Part shown: in pieces, positions 1 through 6,240 of the stretch
Layout of the letters: every line of letters starts with the position of its first letter
How positions within the stretch are numbered: the first letter of the stretch is position 1
NCBI GenBank assembly: GCA_014523665.1
Contig: JAATVR010000291.1
Span: forward strand, 1 to 12,662
DNA from: Nitrososphaerales archaeon TH526
Lineage (GTDB): Archaea > Thermoproteota > Nitrososphaeria > Nitrososphaerales > Nitrososphaeraceae
Direction: 5' to 3'
DNA: 12,662 nucleotides
Notes under the pieces: model-generated
Databases searched by the model: none
Seen by the model: only the letters and a program-made list of their open reading frames with translations
Told to the model about the DNA's origin: nothing
Made by a program: the position numbers and the translations under genes

Positions 1-540
1 CAGCAAAAAGCTCCACAGGGGGAGTATCCAAGAAAACTATTGTCAAACCAGTTAGATCAATTAGTTTTCTTGTTTGCTTTGGTAGATCTTTCATTTCTTG
101 TTGCAATTCTTTGATTAGATATTGTCTCGCTTGCTTGATAGTGCTATCATCTTTTATTACAAACTTACCTGATCTGTGAAATAGAGCTTTGGGAGTCATC
201 CTTGCTATACATATTACATCGTTGTTTGGAAAAAGTTCAATCGTTTTCATTATAGCGTGAGTTTTTCCCTCGCCGGATGGCGCATTAATTGCTAGATTTG
301 TTGGCTTATTTGATTTAGCACTTAAACAGGTGTAGAGAATTAGCTTGACTAAATCTTCTTCGTTTACAGCTTCTTTAGTTATTACTTTAATTACGTCTTG
401 CAGATCATCATGATGATCAAATGCAAATTCTTCCTGCGTAGTCAGAGTATAATCACCAATAATTCATTTTCCGGTCTTCGTTCAATGCTTGTAATGGAGA
501 AATATTTATGAGACGCTTTCTCTAAGTTATCCATAGTCAT
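1..540 (-). pseudogene. P-loop NTPase (helicase-like), frameshifted, 3' end outside window
   Basis: Read on the minus strand, a gene begins ATG at 540 or 534 (MDNLEKASHKYFS...), overlapping the stop of the upstream 161-residue gene. This frame closes at TGA 444-442. The frame shifted by one base is open from 463 to the left edge and carries the conserved part: a Walker A motif APSGEGKT at 283-260 and a hydrophobic strand ending in Asp (TIVFLDTPP) near 40-26 that looks like Walker B. The shifted frame has no ATG, GTG or TTG before the Walker A region, so the two pieces are best read as one gene broken by a one-base frameshift between about 466 and 442. The P-loop indicates ATP or GTP binding. 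A helicase- or primase-type role in an integrated element is inferred from context and from remembered archaeal proteins with a similar 'SGEGKT ... LFP..DVI' layout. It could still be functional if the break is a sequencing error. Confidence 0.7.
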
Positions 541-1012
541 CAGCATTTACCAAGTGGATCGATGTCTCAACTGAATATGATGATTGCTCAAGATCATCCA
601 ACTTTTTTTCCTGCAGTTCAAGATAATGATCTGTTCTATATAGTACTACTACATTGAAATAATCTACTAATACACATATAGCATCTATGCACCGATTAGA
701 AGTTTCTAGCTGAATAAAGTATGAATTTTTCTCTAATTTATCAAAAGCATTGATGACGCTTTCATTTATGTTAGTGAGATTAAGATCGGTATACCAACTC
801 TTGATTTCTGTCTGAAGTCTATTTGGCTTATAGACAACATCAATTGGAAAATCTTTTAAGAATTTTGTATTACAATAGCTGATGAGACTACCTATCGAGG
901 CTATAATCTCATAGGCTGACGAATCAGTTACTTTTGCATTACTTAACTTGTTGATTTGATTTAATATCTTCGCAGTAGTTAGTGTTGCAGGTGTTGTTGA
1001 TCCACTAGACAC
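527..1012 (-). CDS. hypothetical protein, 161 aa, in mobile-element operon
   Basis: The gene starts with GTG at 1012, preceded by a purine-rich GAGGGAAG Shine-Dalgarno-like stretch, and ends TAA at 527. I recognise no family. The protein is soluble, with no signal peptide or membrane segment. It seems largely helical, with an amphipathic N-terminal half and a charged Leu/Glu/Lys segment (about residues 130-145, LELQEKKLDDLEQ) that could form a short coiled coil. It sits between a ribbon-helix-helix gene, whose stop codon overlaps this start by 8 bases (1012-1005), and the P-loop NTPase gene, whose ATG at 534 overlaps this stop by 8 bases. Such overlaps suggest translational coupling, so it probably acts with the NTPase, perhaps as a partner or loader; that role is inference. 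Confidence 0.75.
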   Translation of the reverse strand: MSSGSTTPATLTTAKILNQINKLSNAKVTDSSAYEIIASIGSLISYCNTKFLKDFPIDVVYKPNRLQTEIKSWYTDLNLTNINESVINAFDKLEKNSYFIQLETSNRCIDAICVLVDYFNVVVLYRTDHYLELQEKKLDDLEQSSYSVETSIHLVNADDYG

Positions 1013-1154
1013 TCACTTCCCTCGCGGGGCTACCCGCTAACTTGAAAAGCTCGCTTATGGCAGAGTCTAACGAATCTCCCGCGAAGCCATACCTCTTCAA
1101 CTTTTCATAGTTTTGAATTGATACCGAAATTGTTTTCTTATTCCGCGCATACAT
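1005..1154 (-). CDS. small ribbon-helix-helix (VapB/CopG-like) protein, 49 aa
   Basis: A 49-residue frame from ATG 1154 to TAG 1005. The core 'KKTISVSIQNYEKLKRYG' followed by 'GDSLDSAISELFKL' has the plan of a ribbon-helix-helix protein: a short beta strand with alternating polar residues, a helix containing LK, a turn with G-[DE]-S, and a second amphipathic helix. This layout is typical of VapB-type antitoxins and CopG-like repressors, which bind DNA as dimers through the strand. Its stop overlaps the GTG of the next gene by 8 bases (GTGTCTAG). A TATA-like element lies 17-24 bases before the ATG. No toxin gene (PIN domain) is visible beside it, so a repressor or copy-number regulator of the operon is at least as likely as an antitoxin. 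Family assignment is by eye. Confidence 0.7.
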   Translation of the reverse strand: MYARNKKTISVSIQNYEKLKRYGFAGDSLDSAISELFKLAGSPAREVSV

Positions 1155-1170
1155 TGTAACATAAGTATCT

Positions 1171-1178
1171 TATATAAA
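1171..1178 (-). promoter_or_regulatory. TATA box upstream of the RHH gene
   Basis: TTTATATA on the minus strand, 17-24 bases before the ATG at 1154. Spacing is slightly short for an archaeal leaderless promoter (box A is usually centred near -26 from the transcription start), so it may be an internal promoter within a longer operon. Confidence 0.4.
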
Positions 1179-1215
1179 TGTTTGCTGGTTAAATATTAAA
1201 TAACAATCGTAAAGT

Positions 1216-1395
1216 TTAGGCATTACGAATAGCTACTAACTTGGCGCATTTATGACAAAGATACCATTTGTCTGGTTCCCCGGGTTTCCATGATATTATG
1301 TCAATAGGTTCAGTAGCTTTGTTAGTGCAGCCATTCATTTCACAGCAATCAAATTCATTAAATGAGAATGTACAAGAGTAGACGTCGTCACTCAT
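1216..1395 (-). CDS. small zinc-finger-like protein, 59 aa
   Basis: A 59-residue frame from ATG 1395 to TAA 1216. It contains six cysteines at positions 8, 17, 18, 23, 47 and 50. The pattern C-x4-C (18, 23) with a distal C-x2-C (WYLCHKC, 47-50) fits a single zinc-ribbon or zinc-finger site. There is no signal peptide or membrane segment, so it is probably cytoplasmic. The start overlaps the stop of the upstream Zn-ribbon gene by 8 bases (ATGAGTGA), so the two are probably cotranslated. Small zinc-binding proteins like this are common near integrases in archaeal integrated elements, where many are thought to bind nucleic acid; that role is inferred here. Confidence 0.65.
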   Translation of the reverse strand: MSDDVYSCTFSFNEFDCCEMNGCTNKATEPIDIISWKPGEPDKWYLCHKCAKLVAIRNA

Positions 1396-1657
1396 AAACC
1401 GTGTGTTTGCGACTCGATGTCACAGAACTGTCACTCTCTACATCAAGTATTCTTTTCACGTTAAAATCTGGGGACCCGCATTTACTACGGCTTTCTTTCA
1501 AAAGCCGAAGCATCTTATGTATGTATATACTCGTCTTACACCGAGGACATGATACAACAAAATCATTTTTGCCCGTGTATGACCATGTCCGAAGACATCT
1601 TTTAGAATGTATTATTTTTCCTAACAGCTGAACTGGATTACTATTTAATACAGTCAG
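1388..1657 (-). CDS. Zn-ribbon protein, start codon unresolved
   Basis: The minus-strand frame is open from just after an in-frame stop at 1660-1658 to TGA 1388. It encodes 'KRCLRTWSYTGKN' followed by 'CPRCKTSIYIHK', a Zn-ribbon-like layout (C-x15-C-x2-C, with a further Cys at SKCGS) that I recall in many small thaumarchaeal proteins with a '[RK]C-x-W-x-Y-x-G-K ... CP-x-C' plan. The oddity is the start: no ATG, GTG or TTG occurs in frame before the motif. Only CTG codons (1657-1655 or 1627-1625) are available, and the first ATG in frame falls after the CxxC. Either a non-standard start is used or the 5' end is damaged. Coordinates give the largest open frame. The 3' end overlaps the next gene by 8 bases. 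Confidence 0.6.
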   Translation of the reverse strand: MTVLNSNPVQLLGKIIHSKRCLRTWSYTGKNDFVVSCPRCKTSIYIHKMLRLLKESRSKCGSPDFNVKRILDVESDSSVTSSRKHTVYE

Positions 1658-1831
1658 TCAGTATTTATATTTTTTGGACTCGAATGGGGGGTTCTATCGA
1701 TAAATATGAAGTACGATAGTATCCAAAAAGTACAGATTAAAAAACCCCATATATTGATATTAATTTGTGATCGTACCTATACTTGGGTAAGAATATCACT
1801 TTTTGACTACGGTTTTAGTTATCTGCCCACT
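1658..1831. other. AT-rich spacer downstream of the recombinase gene
   Basis: No gene seen. It holds a 7-base inverted repeat, GTACGAT (1711-1717) with ATCGTAC (1770-1776), and a G-run/C-run pair (ATGGGGGGTT near 1684-1693, and AACCCCAT near 1743-1750) that could fold together. It lies at the 3' side of an integrase gene, so it could contain termination signals or attachment-site arms. No second copy of any segment is visible in the window. Confidence 0.3.
1664..1671 (-). promoter_or_regulatory. TATA box upstream of Zn-ribbon gene
   Basis: The minus strand reads AATATAAATAC across this position. A box A centred near 1667 would start transcription near 1641, before the Zn-ribbon motif. It probably drives the minus-strand run of small genes independently of the recombinase gene. 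Confidence 0.4.
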
Positions 1832-3088
1832 TTACATTGATATAGATTCTTTTGTGTTTGCTAGTCTTTCTAGTGCTGATTTTTTAGCACGGGCTAATAT
1901 TGGATTATATTCTATTAACTTCAAAAAGCGATCCACTTGTTCACGTACTGCTTTCATCTCTTGGTCATGAGCTTTCATGTCTTTCTCATACTGTATTTTG
2001 AGCGAATCTTGCTCAATTATTTTATGAGCGAGCTGCTCTTGAAGTTGTTCTAGTTTCGGCACATTCTTTAGTTTATCTTCAGCTTCGGTAATCTGTTTAC
2101 GAAGTCTGAATTCATTATTAATGGTTAGGGCATCTACAGCTTTCATATATTCAAGCATAATCTCTTTGCGGGATTCAACGCTATTTTCGTCATAATAAAA
2201 CTTGTCTAGCTTCATGTCATGCCCCATTATGAGCTCTTTAAACTTTGGGTCAACTTTAGAGTTTACTAACGCTGTGTTAAAGAATTTTCTCGCAGCGTGG
2301 TCCGGCTGCAGCTCATTAAATGGAAGACCAGCTTCTCGGATTAAATGTCTAATTTGAACATTTATTGCCGGTTCTTTAACACTTATGGGCGAGTTTATTC
2401 TCTTTGAATAAATTGCATATTTATCGCGAATAAGATATGATTTCTCAGTTAATTTCTCACCTCGTTTTCTTCTCAGTTCTAAATACTCTTCAATTGAAGC
2501 CATACATTCAGGGGTGACCAGAGTAACATATCTTGATTTTTTACTCTCTCCATACACAGTTAGTAGGCCCAATCCCTCCTCCAGATTCTTTAGTGATTTA
2601 ATAGTAAGAGAGGGAATAGCTCCAACTCTAATGCCACTCGAAGCCATTAGTAGGATAATACATCTATCTCTTAGGTCTGCCATAGAAAGAAGCTTCGAAA
2701 TCTCTTGTCTTGTGTATGATCTATAATCATTTGTTACTTCTTCAGGGTATAGTCTAGCTATCTTTTTCCATGGTAGGCTAATCTCATGTTCATCTAAGAA
2801 TGATTTAATGCCTGCAGTATAGTTTTTTATGCTATTGACAGACGTCTCACCCCGTTTTGGCTTCCCTGCGGTATTCTTGCTCTTTTTCTTCAATTCCAAG
2901 ACATATTTTATAACCATATCTTTGAGTTCCGCAGGTTTTAGCCTAACTAACTCATTAGGATTTGTGTTACAGAATCTACAGAATAATGATAAATGAATTG
3001 TATAGGCAGTTTTTGTACTCTTTGATCTTAAGCTATCTATCCATAATTTGCATGATTCGTACTGAGATACAGAAGTTACAACGTTCAT
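1832..3088 (-). CDS. tyrosine recombinase / integrase, 418 aa
   Basis: Site-specific DNA recombinase of the tyrosine recombinase family, which cuts and rejoins DNA through a Tyr-DNA link. An N-terminal SAM-like core-binding region (about residues 1-110) precedes a catalytic domain with the expected residues: Arg154 in SSGIRVGAI, Lys183 or Lys184 in the beta hairpin (GESKKSRY), His264 and Arg267 in DHAARKFF, His290 in IMGH, and Tyr299 nine residues later. The active site looks complete. After the domain come about 100 residues of heptad-like charged sequence (about 320-395, rich in Glu, Lys, Gln and Leu) predicted to form a coiled coil. The ATG at 3088 has an AT-rich TTTAATAA element about 25 bases upstream. 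It is probably the integrase of the element whose other genes lie to the left on the same strand. It is intact and not split as in SSV-type viruses. Confidence 0.93.
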   Translation of the reverse strand: MNVVTSVSQYESCKLWIDSLRSKSTKTAYTIHLSLFCRFCNTNPNELVRLKPAELKDMVIKYVLELKKKSKNTAGKPKRGETSVNSIKNYTAGIKSFLDEHEISLPWKKIARLYPEEVTNDYRSYTRQEISKLLSMADLRDRCIILLMASSGIRVGAIPSLTIKSLKNLEEGLGLLTVYGESKKSRYVTLVTPECMASIEEYLELRRKRGEKLTEKSYLIRDKYAIYSKRINSPISVKEPAINVQIRHLIREAGLPFNELQPDHAARKFFNTALVNSKVDPKFKELIMGHDMKLDKFYYDENSVESRKEIMLEYMKAVDALTINNEFRLRKQITEAEDKLKNVPKLEQLQEQLAHKIIEQDSLKIQYEKDMKAHDQEMKAVREQVDRFLKLIEYNPILARAKKSALERLANTKESISM

Positions 3089-3348
3089 GCAACTGGTTTA
3101 TTTAATTCAATTATTAAACGTAGCAATTGTTTCAGTTAATTTCTGGTAACAATAAATCTCTATATTGAATATTGTACCAAAGTAATTGGAATTAGATTTG
3201 TAATTAAAAAGTAAATTCCTGAAAATTATTAGAATAGCTAAATTAGACTAAATTCTTATAGTTTAGTAAAGCACGAGACTCTTTAAATATAACTTATGAA
3301 TATGAGATGTGATGATTTTTATACAAGAAATCTCTATTGTTTTAGATC
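3089..3348. promoter_or_regulatory. divergent AT-rich promoter region
   Basis: Non-coding spacer between the leftward recombinase and rightward hydrolase genes. It holds a TATA-like TTTAATAA for the recombinase (about 3110-3117, minus), TTTAAATA (3282-3289) and TTTTTATA (3317-3324) for the hydrolase, and a small inverted repeat, ACTAAA (3247-3252) with TTTAGT (3262-3267), that could be an operator. If the recombinase marks an element end, an attachment site could lie here; none is visible. Confidence 0.4.
3317..3324 (+). promoter_or_regulatory. TATA box of the exported MBL hydrolase
   Basis: TTTTTATA lies 25-32 bases before the ATG at 3349, which fits an archaeal box A driving a leaderless transcript starting at or next to the start codon. 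Confidence 0.55.
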
Positions 3349-4566
3349 ATGGAATATAAAAGTTCATGTCCACTGTTTAATATCCGTCTATCCATAAGTA
3401 TAGTGGCAGCATTAGTAATACCACTGTCTTTCATTTTGATAACGTTGACAACAATAACAACATTGACAGGCCCTGTCGTTTATGCATATAATGTCATGGA
3501 AACAGCTGGGGATAATCATGGCCACTTGAATTTTGTTTCTACAATGACGACGATGAATGCTTCTAGTTATTTTGGCAGCGAGAATGCTACTTCTAATAGC
3601 AAAATTGCACCGATACCTGATGCTGCAATGGGTCCTACAATACCTAAAAAAGGTTATTTAGTTGAAGAAATACGCGATAATTTGTATTGGGTGACTGATG
3701 GCTCTTATAATACGATGTTTTTGGTAACAGATGAAGGTGTAGTCGCTGTTGATGCTCCACCGTCTATCGGGCAAAACTACCTCAAAGCCATAGCTGAGGT
3801 AACTGACAAGCCGATCACACATGTAATTTACAGTCATGCCCATTTAGATCACATTGGTGCGGCTGGCATTTTTCCGAAGAATGCGACATATATAGCACAT
3901 GAAGATACCTCTGCAGAACTCAAGAGAGCAATAAGTCTAACCAAAAATGATTCCACTATTCCGCCAATCCCCACGATAACTTTTCCAAATAATTACACTT
4001 TGCAAATTGGAAATCAGACTCTTAATTTGGACTATTATGGCGATAATCATATGCCGGGAAACTTGTTTATCTATGCGCCAAATCAAAAAACGCTTATGCT
4101 AGTTGACATAATATTTCCTGGTTGGGTGCCTTTTCCCTATTTAGCAATAGCTGAAGATATTGCGGGTTTTATAAAAGCTCATGACATCTCTCTAAACAAT
4201 TACGACTTCGATACTTTCGTTGGCGGGCACCTGACTAGATTAGGAACGGGAGATGATGTGGCAACACAGCAAGAATTCATCTCTGATTTGGAAAAAGCTG
4301 CAGCTAAAGCTAACAGTGAAGTCCAATTTAGCGATATCGCCAAGCAAGTAGGTAATACGAATGATACTTGGTTATTATATTCCAAGTATATTGATGCTGT
4401 AGACAAGAATTGTGTACAAACAATGTTATCAAAATGGGAGAGTAGACTTGGGGGTGCGAAAGCACTCATGTCTACTCATTGCTTCGCAATGACCGAGGCT
4501 GGAAGAGTTAATCCAAGCGTAAGTGCAATACTTCAAAATAGCACGATGACAGCTGCTCAAAATTAG
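3349..4566 (+). CDS. exported metallo-beta-lactamase-fold hydrolase, 405 aa
   Basis: Metal-dependent hydrolase of the MBL superfamily, probably acting outside the membrane. Residues 13-47 form a long hydrophobic signal peptide or anchor after a short charged start. A low-complexity linker (about 50-95) leads to the MBL domain. All metal ligands can be seen: H163-A-H165-L-D167-H168 (the HxHxDH motif), H234 in GDNHMPG, D253 in LVDII, and H294 in VGGHL. The fold ends with a helical region (about 300-395) containing two Cys (355 and 378). Substrate is not predictable; this superfamily includes beta-lactamases, lactonases, sulfatases and thioesterases. The start at 3349 fits the leaderless promoter. 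A perfect hairpin follows the stop. The gene is monocistronic and divergent from the recombinase, so it may be host cargo or flanking chromosome. Confidence 0.9.
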   Translation: MEYKSSCPLFNIRLSISIVAALVIPLSFILITLTTITTLTGPVVYAYNVMETAGDNHGHLNFVSTMTTMNASSYFGSENATSNSKIAPIPDAAMGPTIPKKGYLVEEIRDNLYWVTDGSYNTMFLVTDEGVVAVDAPPSIGQNYLKAIAEVTDKPITHVIYSHAHLDHIGAAGIFPKNATYIAHEDTSAELKRAISLTKNDSTIPPIPTITFPNNYTLQIGNQTLNLDYYGDNHMPGNLFIYAPNQKTLMLVDIIFPGWVPFPYLAIAEDIAGFIKAHDISLNNYDFDTFVGGHLTRLGTGDDVATQQEFISDLEKAAAKANSEVQFSDIAKQVGNTNDTWLLYSKYIDAVDKNCVQTMLSKWESRLGGAKALMSTHCFAMTEAGRVNPSVSAILQNSTMTAAQN

Positions 4567-4576
4567 AAATACGATA

Positions 4577-4601
4577 TTTCTCCACACCATTTGTGGAGAA
4601 A
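4577..4601 (+). terminator. perfect 10-bp stem-loop after the hydrolase gene
   Basis: TTTCTCCACA and TGTGGAGAAA pair perfectly around a 5-base loop, starting 11 bases after the stop codon. It has no long T-run, so it may be a processing or stabilising hairpin instead of a strict terminator. Confidence 0.6.
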
Positions 4602-4841
4602 CCTATTTAATGAATGAAAATAGATGATGCAACGATAGATGTAGATATTTTAGTGATTCCATAATATTGAGAATGAAGCTGAGAATGGGTGAAAACGTCG
4701 CAAAAACAGATATTTGCTGTACCTCATACCCAATTAAATCATCCTTTATTCACAGCTTTAGTATCGTTACACTATTATCCGTTCTATCATACTACAAGAT
4801 TGCAGAAATCAATCTCAGTTCAATATCCTAATATACTGGTC

Positions 4842-4973
4842 TTAGCCTCCTCCTGCACCCATTCCTCCTCCAGTTGATTCTACTTCTAAATCTTGTAATT
4901 CTTTATCTTCTTTAGATTTTACTTTGGTTATTGGCTTCAAAACTTCCTTTTGAATTTCTTTCTTCTCTTCCAT
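4842..4973 (-). CDS. 43-aa charged peptide with Gly-rich tail
   Basis: A 43-residue frame from ATG 4973 to TAA 4842. Residues 1-32 are highly charged (MEEKKEIQKEVLKPITKVK..., about half Lys and Glu), followed by the tail STGGGMGAGGG, which makes up the last quarter. An AAATAT element sits 22-27 bases before the ATG, the spacing expected for a leaderless archaeal promoter, which supports a real gene. There is no signal peptide and no Cys. The leader-plus-Gly-tail plan recalls ribosomally made precursor peptides and small tail-tagged proteins, but no modification enzyme is visible nearby, so no function can be given. A spurious frame overlaps it on the plus strand. Confidence 0.6.
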   Translation of the reverse strand: MEEKKEIQKEVLKPITKVKSKEDKELQDLEVESTGGGMGAGGG

Positions 4974-5046
4974 TTATGATTTGGATAGCATAACATATTT
5001 CTTAAAGGTTATATCGATATTTATCCTACCTACGGACAAACATTGA

Positions 5047-5080
5047 CAATCATTACTTCTATTCAATCATTACTTCAATT
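5047..5080. repeat. 17-bp tandem direct repeat (x2)
   Basis: Two adjacent 17-base copies (CAATCATTACTTCTATT and CAATCATTACTTCAATT) differ at one base. They sit upstream of the 43-residue peptide gene and of the dehydrogenase remnant. They could be an operator or simple slippage. Confidence 0.6.
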
Positions 5081-5202
5081 TATGTGATTGACCAAAAAAC
5101 TAAAAGGGAATGGAACCTGAATGAATAGCAGATTTCAGCGATCAATTATCGTTCCGCTTCGCCTGGTTCAATCCTTAGCATCATATCATTATTTGTTATT
5201 AG

Positions 5203-5358
5203 TTAGAGCAACAAATGATACAGCTCCAATTCCCATCAACCTTAGGTATCGATTTTTCAGGAGTTATCAATCCTCAGGTTGGAGAAGGCATCTCTCCTTC
5301 AGATTTTAGGGATGGCGATGAGGTATATGGACAGGCATATGGACAGGCATGTTTATGA
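5203..5358 (+). pseudogene. remnant of zinc-type alcohol dehydrogenase/quinone oxidoreductase (MDR), N-terminal GroES-like domain
   Basis: The frame starting after TAG 5200-5202 encodes QFPSTLGIDFSGVI, VGEGISPSDF and GDEVYGQA, which is the signature of the GroES-like domain of the medium-chain dehydrogenase/reductase family (compare the usual 'FP-x-x-LG-x-DF-[SA]-G-V-V ... VG-x-x-V-x-x-F-x-x-GD-x-V'). Only about 50 of the usual 310-340 residues remain, with no N-terminal strand, no nucleotide-binding domain and a stop at 5356-5358. Right at the break a 12-base unit is duplicated in tandem (5326-5337 and 5338-5349), giving YGQAYGQA. This is a decayed gene fragment whose host-range or donor cannot be told from the sequence. 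It is the only trace of a metabolic gene in this stretch. Confidence 0.75.
5326..5349 (+). repeat. 12-bp tandem duplication inside the MDR remnant
   Basis: TATGGACAGGCA occurs twice back to back. It adds four residues at a conserved spot and lies where similarity to the family ends, so it may mark the damage event. Confidence 0.8.
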
Positions 5359-5684
5359 TTGATTGCGCCGAGAAGGAAGGTTAAGATTATCATCTATCTT
5401 TGGTAACATAACTTATGTGACGTTTAATTGCTCTTAACCACATTCTTTCACTGAATGCACTAAATGGTTGAATAGAAACAGTATCTGGCTAACTTCCTTA
5501 GTATTATTTGATCAGGAACATAGAAACGCGTTTCAGTTCTAATCTTAACTTAATCGTCTCTGGACAAATACCAAACATCGCATGACGATATACTTAATGC
5601 ATTTAGAATTGCTTGTCTTAATTACGAGCTTCCAAAAATTTAATGCATTGAAATAAACCTATCCTAGACAAAAATAAGGGTATT

Positions 5685-5822
5685 ATGGAATCCTTTGGTA
5701 TGTTCCTGAAAAAATCTTTCGTAACAAGCTCTTATTTTGTTACTATCAAAAATAATAAAGTATTGAGCATAAAAGTGTTAAATATCGCCAGTGATACAGA
5801 CATGAGGCAGTCAGGTTGTTGA
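5685..5822 (+). CDS. possible 45-aa protein, unknown
   Basis: ATG at 5685 preceded by AAGGGT (weak Shine-Dalgarno-like) and open to TGA 5822. The peptide is basic (MESFGMFLKKSFV..., with KNNKVLSIKVL) and has no family I recognise. No box A at the expected spacing is clear. It may be a chance frame in non-coding DNA. Confidence 0.25.
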   Translation: MESFGMFLKKSFVTSSYFVTIKNNKVLSIKVLNIASDTDMRQSGC

Positions 5823-5877
5823 ATAATGTATTGCATTCAAATATATTATCCTAAAAGAATAATGGTGTTGTTCCCCC

Positions 5878-5944
5878 CGCTACGGTATACTCGAGTACTT
5901 CTGCTGCCGAAAGGTAAAAAGTACTTCTGCTAATGCCGTAGCGG
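5878..5944. ncRNA. candidate structured RNA: nested GC-rich hairpin
   Basis: An outer stem pairs CCGCTACGGTAT (5878-5889) with ATGCCGTAGCGG (one G-U pair if transcribed on the plus strand). An inner stem pairs GAGTACTT with AAGTACTT (8 bp with one G-U). The inner part also carries a 12-base direct repeat, AGTACTTCTGCT. In AT-rich archaeal DNA a GC-rich island with nested stems is a usual sign of a structured RNA. A T-rich run follows at 5959-5966. No promoter is clear, the strand is unsure, and no known RNA family is recognised; a DNA-level cruciform or a small transposon relic is also possible. Confidence 0.4.
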
Positions 5945-6240
5945 TTGTCTTGTACTATTTTTTTCTTGTATCACTTTATTTCGTCATTGGCCAACAAGAT
6001 ATTTGCAATTTTACAGTCCTAGTTTGAACTTTTCTATCAAAAGTTGCGCAAGAAACTATGCAGCGCTTCACATATCGAGATATTACCATCGGTTATCATA
6101 TTACAAATGATATATAGACAATCAAATTACAGGTCTAAATTTCGTCATGGGTTATGGATTATGACACTGTCATAGCATAAAAAGCATTTTTGATCTCATT
6201 TAAGTCCATTTTCCAAGATTTTAATTGCCTTTATGAAACA

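Noticed and set aside
442..466. Programmed -1 frameshift in the NTPase
   Set aside because: No X-XXY-YYZ slippery site in the correct frame and no clear downstream stem. A mutation or sequencing error is simpler.
1401..1631. 76-residue plus-strand frame
   Set aside because: It is antisense to the Zn-ribbon gene, whose CPRC motif and overlap with the next gene are far better evidence.
1670..1700. tRNA 3' end as attachment site (GGACTCGAATGG near 1677-1688)
   Set aside because: Resembles a T-loop only superficially. No pairing arms or anticodon region can be built on either strand.
2514..2726. 70-residue plus-strand frame
   Set aside because: Antisense inside the recombinase catalytic domain.
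3658..4469. Minus-strand frames at 3658-3843 and 4200-4469
   Set aside because: Both lie opposite the well-supported MBL hydrolase and have no promoter or family.
4689..4877. 62-residue plus-strand frame starting GTG
   Set aside because: Ser/His/Tyr-rich composition typical of a non-coding frame. It overlaps the 3' end of the 43-residue peptide gene on the other strand.
5121..5309. 62-residue plus-strand frame
   Set aside because: It overlaps the MDR remnant in a neighbouring frame, and only the remnant frame shows family motifs.
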